Below, one piece after another: positions 53,653 to 64,000 of a DNA stretch of 64,000 bases (positions within the stretch are counted from its first letter, which is position 1; the number at the start of each line of letters is the position of its first letter). Below the pieces are notes generated by a model. The model made no database searches. It was not told where the DNA came from and saw only the letters and a program-made list of their open reading frames with translations. Source of the DNA: Lineolata rhizophorae. Its lineage: Eukaryota; Ascomycota; Dothideomycetes; Lineolatales; Lineolataceae. A program made the translations under genes and the position numbers. The stretch is taken from positions 132,924-196,923 of the forward strand of contig MU001705.1 of NCBI GenBank assembly GCA_010093515.1, read 5' to 3'.

Positions 53653-55143
53653 TCACTTCAGAAACCCCTCATCTCCCAACGCTTTGATGCACCTAAGTGC
53701 CAACAGGTCCGCCTGCTGTTGCTCCTGCTCCACCATCTGCACAAGCACTCTTAGCCCCGCGCGCATACAAAAGGATACGAAGGCTATACGCACCCGTTGA
53801 AATAAGCCCTTCCGCGGCGGTTCCTCATGCTTAAACCGACACTTCCTACCCTTTGGGCATTGTCGTCGTTGCTCGAAGAACTTGCACGGTGGCATCTCCT
53901 TCGCAGGTGACTGCTGCAATCTCTTGTCCTTTGGCCTCAGCTTCGCGGGTTTCGGATCCGAAGCGAGAGGTTGCTTCTGGCGTGTCGACTCGACCTCGGG
54001 TGCGGCATCGCTATCATCCACGTCGGACGTGTCATCGGAGCTAGAGTCAGTAGACAGGATAGAAGACTCCTCCGAGTTAGAACTAGACACCGACGAAGCC
54101 TCGCTCTCCGTTTCAGACTCATAGGCTATTCCAAGCGCCGCGTTCCTCTTTGATTTAGGCGTCTTCTTGGCTTCCTTTTCTGCACGCTCCTCATTCCCTT
54201 TTTTTACCTCTTTTGGCGTAGTATTCTCTTTTGCCTGCGTCCCTACCGCCTCTGCCAGCCTCCGCTCGCTTTTCTCCAATTCCCGTCTCAGCTTTTCCAC
54301 CTTCTTCCGTTCCTTCTCCACTTGATACTCCTTCCCTCGTGCCCCCCCAGCTTTTTCATTCCCCCTAGCCTTTCTCTTCTCCTCCTGCTCCTTCTCCAGC
54401 CGTCTTCGTAGCTCCGCCTTCCTTTTCTCGTTGACCCGCGCTTTTGTCGGCCATTTCCTCTTCCGCTCACTCACCCAGGCGGCTATATCGGCCGGCGTAG
54501 CGAGTTTCGTCGGAATACCATTGTATTCAAATGCGAGCAGACCCTTGAGGCTCGGTGCGGCATAGACCGCTTCCTCATCAACATCACTATCTTCGTGGTC
54601 AGAGCCAGCCGGCGTAAGACCGAGTTGGTTTGTCTTGCGCTTTTTACGAGAGGCGCTGGAATCATTCGTTGTAGCCGCTTTATTCGTATCATAAGTGGAG
54701 GCGACGTTGGCGGGAAGACCGGGAATGGGGAGGGTGAAGCTGGGGACTGAGGGCGCGGTAGCGACCGGCGGGTTTACAACGCGGGCTGGTTTGGAGGCTG
54801 GTGGTTTGGGAGGATGAACACCAGACGACTTCCAATGGTGGTTGCTGTTGCGATTATTAAAGCGAGTGTTACTATTGAAAGTCCGATGTCCTGGTTGGTG
54901 TTGGTGATGTCCGTCGTGCTGGTTATGTTGTCGCTGCTGCGATTGCTGAGAGGGAGTATGGTACCGTCGACTGGTCTGTCTACCGTGGTTGGAGGCGTTA
55001 TTATCGGGTGTGAAGTTGCCCTTTCGCTTTTGGCCCCCGTATGCTTGTGGCCCGCGGTTTAGCGGATATATAACGCCATGAGAAGGCGCCGCCGGCTTCG
55101 GGGGTGGCGGGGGAGGCGGAGGAAAGGTAAAAGGAGTTGGCAT
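53653..55143 (-). CDS. NUFIP1-domain protein with CCCH zinc finger
   Basis: Predicted 477-aa RNA-related protein. Exons (- strand): 55143-53794 and 53736-53653. An N-terminal Pro run and a disordered Asn/His/Gln-rich region with RG/RF elements are followed by LLAFEYNGIPTKLATPADIA and AAWVSERKRKWPTKARV. The latter is the NUFIP1 motif, which in NUFIP/Rsa1 proteins binds Snu13/15.5K during box C/D snoRNP assembly. Then a highly charged coiled coil (about residues 235-300), an acidic Ser-rich stretch and a CCCH finger: CKFFEQRRQCPKGRKCRFKH. The tail QQADLLALRCIKALGDEGF follows a 57-nt stop-free intron (53793-53737). The function (snoRNP or ribosome biogenesis) is inferred from the motif. Confidence 0.85.
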   Translation of the reverse strand: MPTPFTFPPPPPPPPKPAAPSHGVIYPLNRGPQAYGGQKRKGNFTPDNNASNHGRQTSRRYHTPSQQSQQRQHNQHDGHHQHQPGHRTFNSNTRFNNRNSNHHWKSSGVHPPKPPASKPARVVNPPVATAPSVPSFTLPIPGLPANVASTYDTNKAATTNDSSASRKKRKTNQLGLTPAGSDHEDSDVDEEAVYAAPSLKGLLAFEYNGIPTKLATPADIAAWVSERKRKWPTKARVNEKRKAELRRRLEKEQEEKRKARGNEKAGGARGKEYQVEKERKKVEKLRRELEKSERRLAEAVGTQAKENTTPKEVKKGNEERAEKEAKKTPKSKRNAALGIAYESETESEASSVSSSNSEESSILSTDSSSDDTSDVDDSDAAPEVESTRQKQPLASDPKPAKLRPKDKRLQQSPAKEMPPCKFFEQRRQCPKGRKCRFKHEEPPRKGLFQRVRIAFVSFCMRAGLRVLVQMVEQEQQQADLLALRCIKALGDEGFLK

Positions 55144-55449
55144 TATGGAAAATCGTGGAAATTAGCCGCAGTATAGGCTACCTTAGCTACAAACTATGCC
55201 GTTGTCGCATCCGGGAGGCCGTGGCTTAAACTTTGAAAATAAGAAGAGCTGCAACGGTGTCGTTTTTTGAGCCAAGGAAAATGGTGAGGTACGAGCTCTC
55301 TCGGCTGGAGCACTTCGAGGTGAGAATTCTGCCGCTGAATGCTTCACCGCCTTGCTCACCTCCTCAGAGTCCCGGGGGATATACGGCGATCTGTTGCCAT
55401 CAAGTCGACAAACTTCCTCTTGGTCTCTCGTCGCTGGCTCGAGGGCAAA
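55144..55449. promoter_or_regulatory. Divergent promoter NUFIP1-domain gene/RPC25
   Basis: About 306 bp between start codons. It serves two genes tied to RNA production. No shared motif could be singled out by eye. Confidence 0.5.
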
Positions 55450-56408
55450 ATGTTTATTCTGGTGTGCATGCTCCTTATCTTCTGCACTCACATTTCTGTA
55501 CCTAATTTGTCGTAGACGACAATCGCGGACCTAGTTCAAATCGCGCCTGAAGACTTCACCAAGCCTAGTGCTCAAGCGCTCGAAGATAACATCAACCGAA
55601 AATATGCGAACAAGGTTTGACATCCTCTCGAAACCATTATAAGCCATATACGCGACTAAGCAACGCGATTTACTCTTAGGTGATACAAAAAATAGGCCTC
55701 TGCATTTGTCTATATGATATCCTCACGGTTTCAGATGGTCTTATTGGCCATGGAACCGGTATTGTCAATGTAAACGGTGTGTCAAAAGCTCTTTGCCTGG
55801 CTTATCGTCAGAAATTTCTGCTGACTCCGAACGCTCCCAGTGGAGTTTCGCTTGGTCGTTTTCCGGCCTTTCAAGGGTGAAATACTGCAGGGGAAAATAC
55901 TTGGGTCATCTCACCTTGGGATTAGAAGTACGGCTTTCGGCGTTCGGAACTGCTTAGAGGCAGACTAACGTTTCGCTAGTACACATGGGATTTTACGAAG
56001 ACATTTTCGTGCCTGGTCCAGTAAATCTTTTCGAAGGGTCGGAATTGTGAGCAGCCTCGGTCATTCCGCAATACGCCAAAACGCCATGACTAATTTTACC
56101 TTAGCGACGTCGCCGAGCAAGTCTGGGTTTGGAAGGCAGAGGGCGAAAACGGCACCGAAGAACTCTATTTCGACACCAATGAAGTGGTCCGTTTCCGGGT
56201 CGAGGCCGAGGTCTGGCATGACCAGTCGCCGCAGGCGCCTATGGCCGATGACGCAAGCGATGAGGAACGCAAAACTCCTTATTCCATCATTGTAAGTTAA
56301 ATTTAGGTTCTTCTTAAAAAGCCTTGCAGCCCACCTTGACTTATCCTGATTTGTTTCGCCTAGGCCTCAATGCAGCAAGGTGGTCTCGGCCCTACAATGT
56401 GGTGGTAG
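55450..56408 (+). CDS. RPC25: RNA polymerase III subunit RPC25 (Rpc8)
   Basis: Predicted 197-aa Rpb7-like stalk subunit of RNA polymerase III, needed for tRNA and 5S rRNA transcription initiation. Seven exons: 55450-55461, 55516-55614, 55680-55776, 55841-55927, 55980-56046, 56105-56291, 56364-56408. The first coding exon is 12 nt (MFIL). The product reads TTIADLVQIAPEDFTKPSAQ, ALEDNINRKYANKVIQKIGL, CICLYDILTVSDGLIGHGTG, VEFRLVVFRPFKGEILQGKI, GFYEDIFVPGPVNLFEGSEF, EQVWVWK, VRFRVEAEVWHDQSPQAP, KTPYSII and ends QQGGLGPTMWW. All introns are 52-72 nt. Every junction restores the conserved sequence, so the model is secure although no single exon is long. Confidence 0.93.
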
Positions 56409-56941
56409 CTGAAGTCGCAGAGGTCGGCGACTGGGGCGGACTTATTATCGGGAAATCCTTCCCATCACGCTCCGTTTTGGGTATGGCGTTTTGGGGGGCA
56501 GAGGGCGGCTCAAATCAAAGGCGTTATGCAGGTCAGCAATCGCGCTGCGCACGGGTTGACTATCACCCACCTATTGACAATCGGAGAACGGTCCGAGGCA
56601 AGGCGTACCTACCTAGCGAATAATACCGATTCCAAGGCGATTCTCCAGAGTCCAGGCTGAGTATCGGGTAGCTCGTCTACCAGATTCGACTATAATATGC
56701 ACCCCACGTGCAACGCTGTAAACAAACGGTAACGAGGCTTTGACCGAATATTGCCATGGTTTTAAACTTCACAAGAAAAGCGCCACCGCGATGAGTAAAC
56801 GCAACCTCAATTGGCCAAAAGTACTTGAAAGCTACTATATAAGGGCAGGCATTACATCGACAGGTATGCTGAACGCTGCTCCCAGAATCCATTTGATTTA
56901 ACCAAGTGCCTTGTCTAGCACGCACGCGAGCACACAACAAT
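56409..56941. other. Spacer RPC25 - alcohol dehydrogenase
   Basis: About 530 bp: RPC25 3' UTR and the promoter of the alcohol dehydrogenase gene. No other gene seen. Confidence 0.5.
56836..56842 (+). promoter_or_regulatory. TATA-like box of the alcohol dehydrogenase gene
   Basis: TATATAA about 100 bp upstream of the ATG at 56942, in the right orientation. A strong TATA element fits an inducible gene. Sequence match only. Confidence 0.5.
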
Positions 56942-58070
56942 ATGGCCCTTCCAAAAGAAATCGTCGTCTTCAAGGGCTCGCCGTCAGGAAAGCCGGTGAA
57001 GACTTCCATCACGAGCAAGAGCAACCTCGAGCCGCATGAAGTCGCCATCCGAGTCACACACTCCGGAATTTGTGGCACTGACGAGCATTATCTCCAGATT
57101 GACATGGTGCTTGGTCACGAGGGCGTTGGTACTGTCGAAGCAGTAGGGTCCGGTGTGGCCGAGATCAAAATGTAGGCTTCCTTTTTGCGTTCCTTCACTA
57201 GCTTTGGTCCCCTTGCTTTTCTTACAACCCACCAGTGGCGACCGTGTTGGCTTTGGGTACGTGAGAGACGGTTGCGGCCACTGTTCATGGTGCATCCAGG
57301 GCCGGTATTACTACTGCTCTCAATCGCGGCAGTTCGGTGTCTCCGACTTCAATCAAGGATCATGGTCCAACTTCGCCATTTGGCCTGAAACCTTGATTCA
57401 GCGGATCCCGGACGATATTACCAGCGCAGAGGCTGCGGCGCTCATGTGCGCTGGCATCACCGGTTTCATTCCGCTAATGCGCAACGATGTGAGGCCAACA
57501 GATAGGGTAGGTATTGTCGGCCTTGGCGGTCTTGGCCACTTGGCCACACAATTTGCGAGCAAGATGGGCTGCGAGGTGGTAGTCTTTTCGAGTTCGGAGC
57601 GTAAGCGGGGAGAGGCAGTGAAGCTAGGGGCTACGGAGTTTCATCCTGTTAAGGACTTGGAGACGTCAAAACCGAAGGGGATCGATCACCTGATAACCAC
57701 GACGGCGAAGCATCCCGATTGGCGAACGTAAGTTGTATAGACATTAAGTTACAGGGTGCAATCCAGCGCTAATGACAGGGAATCCAGATTCTTAAACTTC
57801 ATGAACCCATTTGGGAAAGTCCATCTTCTCGCCGCATCTTCCGAAGATTTGGTGATCCCATATACGCCCGTGCTAACCAAAGAACTAAGTTTCCATGGAA
57901 GTTGCACATACACGCCTACAGAGTTCTCGAAAATGCTCGAATTTGCCGCGCGACACAGTATCAAGCCCTTGGTTGACCAGTTTCCAATGACGGAAGAGGG
58001 CATTTCGGAGGCACTGCGAAAACTCGGAAGCGGCGAAATCCGATATCGTGGCGTCGTCGTAGTCCAGTAA
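56942..58070 (+). CDS. Zinc-dependent alcohol dehydrogenase (MDR family, CAD/ADH6-like)
   Basis: Predicted 337-aa NAD(P)H-dependent dehydrogenase of the zinc MDR superfamily, acting on primary, often aromatic or branched, alcohols and aldehydes. Exons: 56942-57171, 57236-57727, 57779-58070. Catalytic-zinc residues are in HSGICGTDEHY and LGHEGVGTVEAVGSGV. Structural-zinc cysteines are in DGCGHCSWCIQGRYYYC. The Rossmann motif is GIVGLGGLGHLATQFASKMG. The C-terminal half has LNFMNPFGKVHLLAA and ELSFHGSCTYTPTE before IRYRGVVVVQ. The segment between the catalytic Cys and GHE is shorter than in ADH6, which may narrow the active site. Its stop lies 64 bp from that of the opposite-strand gene at 58135. 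Confidence 0.92.
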
Positions 58071-58134
58071 ATGGCTGCAAAAGTTCCCAAAAAGCTTTTG
58101 CAGCAAGTGTACATAAATCCAAAGGAACGAAACC

Positions 58135-60605
58135 TTAAAGCATCGGCATCTCAATTTCGCTCCGCTGATTCAGGTAAACGTCAGAAGAATCTGGTCCTAA
58201 CATCATGTATGCGATGACGAATAATGCTCGCAGTTCCAGCATGTCGGCGAGTTGTTGGAATTTCTTGTCCTGCTCTTCCTCGTCTCCGCCAAAGCCTGGG
58301 CGAGTTTCGAGCTTGGAATATTTCTTCAGGTAATATTTCAAGTCGGGGTAGCCGTCATCTAAGACGCCTTTTTCCCTGATTGCTTCCGGCGAACCTTCGG
58401 GAGTGCTAGCCTGTTTTAATTTGTCTGACTCGGAAGATGCCCCCTCGGCAATGGAAGGCGTAGCAGTTCTTACGTCTGACAACTCTATTTCCTCGGCCGT
58501 CGGCCCCTTGCTGGTATCGGGTGCAATGTCCGAGCCCTGTGAGGAAGTGCTCTTCAGTTTTCGCTCAACGACATTGTCAATCGGCTCGCGGCTCCACATT
58601 CGAACGATTGCTTCCACAACACCAATATCTTCTTGCTGCCATTCTCGACTCTTCGACTTGACGGTTTCGAGTTCGCCACGAACCATGTATTGAATGGCCA
58701 TATCCATTATGATGATCTGCGTCCATATCAATGCCACCAGCTCGAATCGTGGGTTGTTGTACACTTCCTCTTCAGCGAACTTTACCGCGCTCTTCGCAAG
58801 GTCGAAATGGCGTAGGATATACATGGACTCCGGGTACATGATGACGTTTGGGCATCCCGCCCATTCGCGATTACTCGTTGCCCCAAACACCTCGGCGCGC
58901 ACTTCCTCGGGCAGGCCGGCCCACACATGTTGCATTGGTGAGATGTTCCATCCATAGATGCGGTCGGTAGAACTACCTTCCCCGAAGGCGTCGAGGATAT
59001 AATAAGAATTTGTCCGGGCAAAATCAAGGCGGTCATCGCGGAGCGCAAGCCATACCGACCGTGATTCCTTGATGTATGGTGGTTTGCGGGCGTTGATCCG
59101 GCGAGCCGCAGTCTTAATCCATGGAATAAACGGTTCCACAAACGCTCTAGAAGGAAAGCCGCAGCACACGCCGTACAGACTTGTGAACATTGATGCGGCC
59201 CATATTGTTGGGACTCTTTTCTTAGTCTTGTTTGACCAAACATCCATACTAGAAAAGAGTATCTGTTCGAGAGTATGAGTTAGCTAAGCAGAGTCCGAAG
59301 CAGGAATGAAATCCAAAATTCGAGACGCAGGCCTTAAAGCAGAACAGAAGCACAGAAGCTGAGCGAAAGCCTAAACACAAGAACGCACCTTGGAAGGGTC
59401 TTCTCCTCCCATGGTGTTGCAAGACCGTCCATGCATCTCCGTAAAGAGTCTAGCTTCATGGCCAAGGATGCAAAGCGACATGTCCTCACTCCGGCCATAG
59501 GTAGCTATCCGGGCCTCCCGCAACTCCGTCTCAAAAGCGTCTGAGTCGAAGCCAGTTTTCGCCGCTTTCAATACGAGATGTAAGGGACAAACGACGTCGC
59601 ATTCATACGCCCCAAAGCTCAGATGTCCGGCGGCAAAGTAAAGTGCGGAAATTCTTTCAGTCGGATTGGCATTCTCCACCTGAGCAATGATTTGCCAGAT
59701 ATCGCCGTCAAACCGAATGATCTTGCCGTACTGCGGCATCTCTTCCGTCCGGATGGTAGCGAAGCGACTTTCAGCATAGAACTCCCGGTTACGAACATCA
59801 ATCCGAACGGTTGTAAATGCGCTAAAGAGCGCAAAGGTCCCGAGATCGAAGAGTTTAACTCGTTGGACGGCGGCGCTAACGGCGGACGGTATTCTTTCGG
59901 CATCCTCCCAGCGATAGCAAAGTGTTTTGGTATTCAAAAGCCCCATACAGACCAGCAACTGAGCCCAGGTAGCTCGCGGTCGAGTGATTCGGCTATGAGT
60001 GTTTCGTTCCCAAAACTTCCAGCGGAGGAATACTTTACGCTCCGCCCAGGTAAGATCGGACCAAGCAATAGGCTTATAACCGCCAGACGAGCCGCTCACG
60101 ATCAAAACACTGTAAGGGTCCCTAATATCATTGTTAACACCCGTCTGAACGCTATTACAAGCCACTTCCGCGCTAGCCATTCAGAGGCAACTTACCAGAT
60201 ATGGTACCATCTCAAGTCGTCCAATTCCTTGGGGAAAACGAATTTGCAAGATAGTCCTCGAGCCCTCCGCCGCTCCAGAAACGGATAAAATTTCTCAACG
60301 ATGTCATTGTTTCGCCGTTCGCGATAGGAATCCATAACCTTTTTCTGCGACAAATCTAGTACCGGGTACTGGACCTTGAGCCGCCATCCTTTCATGTTCC
60401 ACCCATATTTGACTAGCCGGTGAGACACTCCGATTGCCGCCTCGGTGCACTTGTCTCTTGTCGAACTGGAGCTAGCATACTCAAGGATCGCCTGCAGTGC
60501 AGCAACAAAGAATGCTCCCGCTGCTAGTACTAAAGCCCCTTGTGCCAGGCGGTTCGATTGCTGTTGGTCTGGATCATGAGTGGGGGCTCCTTCACCACTA
60601 CTCAT
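58135..60605 (-). CDS. Fungal membrane-anchored protein of unknown function (modin-like)
   Basis: Predicted 766-aa protein. Exons (- strand): 60605-60196, 60151-59389, 59262-58135. Intron 1 is 44 nt; intron 2 (126 nt) has a GCTAACT branch. One N-terminal transmembrane helix (LAQGALVLAAGAFFVAALQA, about residues 20-39) precedes YASSSSTRDKCTEAAIG and GWRLKVQYPVLDL, an arrangement seen in fungal proteins annotated modin or hypothetical. The large C-terminal region has no recognised domain. It includes YFAAGHLSFGAYECDVVCPL, RVPTIWAASMFTSLYGVCCG and YGWNISPMQHVWAGLPEEVR, then a disordered Ser/Glu-rich part and a final YMMLGPDSSDVYLNQRSE. Topology suggests most of the protein lies on one side of a membrane. 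Family placement is tentative; the gene structure is well supported. Confidence 0.75.
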
Positions 60606-61815
60606 GGCGCCAAGTCCTCAAGAATTCGGTTCAAGCTAAGCAGTAGGATAACAACAAGGAACAAAGACACGATAGCAATTGAAACAACGACGCTCTCTGA
60701 GCATCGCGACCTTATAAGCGAAAGTCTTCAGCCTCGCCCGATCTTAGCCCTATTACGTAGTATTGTCAGCCGCACGCACACCTCACTAAATCCCACGCTA
60801 TCGTTAGCCAAGCCCCAGCGCGTATTTGAGGCGCTGTGGCTGAGTGCCTGCATATTGCGGCTTTATCCCCTATTTAGTTAGCTTTCTTTCTGGTTGTTTT
60901 GACACCCTCTTCCTCAGCCAATCAGCTGCACGCAGTCCCGAACAATGCGTTAGCTGAGCCACACCTAGCTGTGCAACAACTCAGCGGCTGGCAAGAGGCG
61001 CAAGAAAGGTCGTCCACGAGAGTTGCAGTAGGGTGCAGTGGCGATACTCTCCGCTTGCCTTAGGTGTCGATACGCACGTATAGGCGTCCGACTTGGCATA
61101 TTCTGCGCATCTATTTGGCACCTACAGGCACGTTGTTACTAGTAACAGTGGGATTCGCCAGATCACGTGATACGATCCACATATCCCAGAGGTCCCAGGA
61201 CTAGGGGAATGCCTCGAACACTCGCGACTGACCAGGACAACCCGTATTTTTAGGTATATAGAGAGCAGAAGACTCGCTCGTTCGTCTCTTGCGTTCAACT
61301 CATGTTCTAATCTCCATTACTAGATAGGTATCTAACTTGACACTCTTATCCATTAATCTTCAGATACGCTACTTCACCAAGGCTCCTTGGCACTCCTTTT
61401 CAGGAGAATAGACCTATTATCTCGAATCACCAGTTCATAAAGATCGTAACACAATTCTCCAGAACGTACGGAGTTGAGCTACGTATGAAGATGGGTGTAC
61501 ATGAATACTTCTCGTGCGAATATCTACGTATGAACTTCCGGATCGTGCGAAAGGCTGTGTACAGACCTCTAGTTGATTGATTGATTCATAGACTGTCCCA
61601 GCCGCCCTAGTGGCAGCTATGCAGCGTTCGACTATAAATACAGCTGCCTCGCCCTTCGATTTCTGAAGCCAAGTCGTTCCTGCCAAGAACTGTTTCTCCG
61701 TCATTCTCAGAGCGTTTGCATTTCTGCTGATAGCCATTCTAGATGTTCTATGTCTCTGACTTGTCAGGCCCTTCCCGGCCCTCCTCTGCTTCTATGTGCT
61801 GGTATTCACTCAATG
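60606..61815. other. Spacer and probable LINE 3' region
   Basis: About 1.2 kb between the membrane-protein gene and the LINE stop codon. The part next to 61815 is probably LINE 3' UTR (it is on the 3' side of the - strand element). A TTGATTGATTGATTCAT tract lies at about 61571-61587. I could not place the element's end or a target-site duplication. No gene seen in 60606-61400. Confidence 0.4.
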
Positions 61816-64000
61816 CTATGTATATGCGAGTACTGTGGACGGGACCGCTCGGAAGTGCTTCAGGAGTCCCGTCCTGAGGATCATCTTGGCTGCTTGTACT
61901 GCCATTGTCGAGCTGCAGAGAACCTGCTTGATGTCCATGCATGGACGCTTGCCTGCCCACATCCGGTGTCGTTCGTCCGTCCAGTTCCGGCATTCCAGGA
62001 GAATGTGTCGTACGGACTGTCGTCCATATCCACATGGGCATTGGTCGGTGTCAGCCTTGTTGATGCTATGAAGATAGGACGGAAGGCCAATCTTGCCGGT
62101 GCGCATCTGGGTAATCACTGAGCTGATCGCCCGGTGTGTGCCAGCATGGGTTTTCAGTGTCTCTTTTCCTGGTTTGACCCCAAGTTTGAAGAGTTCTCGA
62201 CCATGCTTGGCCACTTCCCAAGACTTCTCCCAGTCGGATCGCATTGTTCGGCGGATGGTCGGTTTTGTGGTGGCCATGAGGATCGGCGGAGGGTCGGTTT
62301 CTGGTCCTGGTCCTAATTCTGGTCCTGATACCGGTCCTGGTTCCGGTCCTAGGTCCTGGACCGAGTTTAGGCCGGCCGCTTCCTTGGCTGCTCGGTCGGC
62401 TGCCTCGTTGCCTGGAACCCCCACATGCGCAGGAATCCATCGGAACTGTACTTCCCATCCTTGGCCTCGAAGCTCGTCGAGTGCCCGTATGGCCTCAAGT
62501 AAGAGGTACTGTCCCGATGGGCACTTGGGGTCTCGTATGGCTCGAATGGCGGCCTGGTTGTCGGTGAAGATGGCGCACTTCCCAGGCGTGGGAGACCTTG
62601 GGTGCACGTCGAGGAGTATGCGTAGCGCCAATCCGAGGCCCTTGAGCTCTGCAGCATACACGGTGGAGGTCGTAGCGAGACCCATGTACGCTGTTTGCTT
62701 GTTGCGGATGCCCTCGGTCAGGATCGCAGGTGCTATTGCAGCAGCCCCGACGTGGCCGTTGATGTCACTTCCGTCGGTGTAGATGCGGATCACTCCTGGC
62801 TCCGTGACGTCGTGTTCCTTGATGGCGAGGTCGGCTGATTCACTGATGCGGACGAATGGTGGACTCCACCATGGCGGTACCACATGTGGTAGACGTTTCT
62901 CGAGGCGGTCGAGCGGTACGCTGTACTTGCGTTCTAGGATGCTCGAAAATCGATCGAGGGCGCTCTGCTCGTTCCCTCCTCGGCACCCCCTCCTCAGAAG
63001 ACTAGTGCTGTTCTCCGGCCTTGCCATGTCATCGTATGTCGGTGTGGTCCTGATGCGCATGGTAGCCTCGAGCGCCGTTTGCTCGAGTTGCTGTTGTACG
63101 GGAAGCAGGTGTGCCTCCACGTCCACGGCAGCTCCTGCAGTGGTCCGAAAGGCTCCGGTGATGATTTGCGCTGCGCGTCTCTGGACTCGGGCGATTGCTT
63201 TGACCGTGGCGCTCCCTCTGCCATTGTTGATGTTGCCTGGGATGTGCCATGCTGAGCAACCGTACAGCATTTGAGGTACCAGCATCATTCTGTATACCTG
63301 TCGGAGATTTACCAGCCCTGTGCCCCATGTTGACGATGCCAGAGCCGACAGAGCCGAGAGCCGCTTCGTAGTTTTGATTTCGATCTTCTCACGGTGATAG
63401 TCCCACCGGAGCCGGGAGTCTAGGTGAACGCCCAGGTATCGGCAAGAGGGCGAGGCTTTGATGGTGCTGTGGGGTAGGCGGAGAGCATGTGAAGTGCTCA
63501 CCCTAGGGTCCCTGGTAAAATGCACCAGCTCGTACTTCGCAGGTGCAAATTGGGAACCATGTTGCCGCGCCCACTTCTCTGCCTTGCTGTGAATGGCCTT
63601 GAGGGTCTTGCAGTTGCGTTGTGGTGACGGGCCTACTGCAAGAATGGAGGCATCGTCGATATATCCGACGGCCTCCGTGTGTTCCGTGGTGCACACCTCG
63701 ATCAGGTCAGCATTGTAGAAGAGGTAGAGGATTGGAGAGAGTGGGGATCCTTGGGGTATTCCGGTCTGGATGGGAGTTGACGGCACGGTGTATTCCGGGA
63801 GTTTAAGTGTGGTGGATCGATCTTGCAAGAAAGATTCTATCCATCGTACCAAGGCATGGCTGACGTGCCGCTTCTTGAGGTTGTGTAGGAGTCGCTGGCG
63901 GCAGACGTTGTCGAAGGCTCCAGAGACGTCGAGCAAGAGCAATGTGGCTACCTTTCCCTCGACCCATGCCTGGTGTATGCGCTGGAGAAGGAAGTGTATG
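61816..64000 (-). mobile_element. Tad/I-type LINE, ORF2 reverse transcriptase-RNase H (open at right edge)
   Basis: A single frame of about 728 codons runs from the window edge to a stop at 61816-61818 without interruption, so the visible part looks intact and young. From its N-terminal side it shows the RT palm ([12 protein letters not shown], then [20 protein letters not shown] and the catalytic box YIDDASI), thumb ([16 protein letters not shown]), a connection region ([10 protein letters not shown]) and RNase [41 protein letters not shown] and [20 protein letters not shown], giving the D-E-D-D set. A Gly/Pro-rich insert follows (62297-62358). The end carries a zinc-knuckle-like [17 protein letters not shown]. 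Endonuclease and ORF1 would lie beyond 64000. RT plus RNase H place it in the Tad1/I group of filamentous fungi. Confidence 0.93.
62297..62358. repeat. Gly-Pro coding minisatellite inside the LINE ORF2
   Basis: On the + strand, six or more short units of GGTCCTG/GGTCCTA type follow each other; on the coding - strand they give alternating GP and EP/EL dipeptides. They lie between the RNase H domain and the C-terminal zinc knuckle and keep the frame. They probably form a flexible linker. Confidence 0.7.

Noticed and set aside
1-64000. CRISPR arrays, prokaryotic operons, phage genes
   Set aside because: The window is eukaryotic nuclear DNA with introns; no regularly spaced repeats were seen.
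1-64000. tRNA, 5S rRNA or snRNA genes
   Set aside because: I looked for B-box-like GGTTCGAATCC patterns and cloverleaf stems by eye and found none convincing; a covariance-model scan would be decisive.
1-64000. LTR retroelements or other virus-like elements
   Set aside because: No gag, integrase or aspartic protease motifs and no long terminal repeats were recognised; the only reverse transcriptase belongs to the LINE at the right edge.

Overview
The window is nuclear DNA of a filamentous ascomycete (Pezizomycotina, most likely Sordariomycetes). The signs are genes with one to six introns, mostly 45-150 nt, with GTRNGT donors and CTAAC-like branch sites; a HET-domain gene; a DUF3716-like gene; a LaeA-like methyltransferase; a Tad/I-type LINE; and single-copy fungal housekeeping genes. 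All assignments come from reading translated exons and recalling protein families. No database search was possible.

Layout. 1-4.3 kb: a decayed relic of the giant DUF3638/DUF3645 protein family. 4.3-8.6 kb: a divergent accessory pair, a LaeA-like SAM methyltransferase (-) and an FAD monooxygenase (+). 9.4-17.0 kb: USB1-like U6 snRNA phosphodiesterase (-), Pal1 morphogenesis protein (+) and ERO1 oxidoreductin (+). 18.2-19.4 kb: a DUF3716-like gene with an in-frame TGA. 20.6-25.2 kb: mitochondrial MutS homologue MSH1 (-) and the ChaC/GCG1 glutathione-degrading enzyme (+), head to head. 26.7-33.7 kb: HET-domain protein (-), Gly-rich beta-flanking-type protein (-) and PPIH-type cyclophilin (-). 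35.5-45.4 kb: RING-H2 membrane protein (+), ZIP metal transporter (-) and a Fungal_trans_2-type regulator (+). 46.4-56.4 kb: a compact housekeeping block of PTA1/symplekin (-), COA3 (+), TVP23 (-), a CLYBL/CitE-type lyase (+), a NUFIP1-domain CCCH protein (-) and Pol III subunit RPC25 (+). 56.9-60.6 kb: a zinc alcohol dehydrogenase (+) and a fungal membrane protein of unknown function (-). 61.8-64.0 kb: an open LINE ORF2 (-) running off the right edge.

Most genes are unrelated housekeeping functions: RNA processing and transcription (USB1, PPIH, PTA1, RPC25, NUFIP1 protein), mitochondria (MSH1, COA3, probably the CLYBL-like lyase), ER/Golgi and redox (ERO1, TVP23, ChaC), and morphogenesis and metal transport. 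I see no polyketide synthase, NRPS or terpene synthase, so the methyltransferase/monooxygenase pair is at most a small accessory unit. Ten consecutive genes (PPIH to RPC25) alternate strand strictly, giving a series of shared promoters and facing 3' ends.

I did not find a convincing new multi-gene system. The most distinctive observations are in gene structure: a predicted 5-nt internal exon in the ChaC gene, a 13-nt internal exon in the methyltransferase and a predicted 31-nt intron in the Fungal_trans_2 gene. Each is forced by conserved protein sequence and reading-frame phase and could be tested with transcripts.
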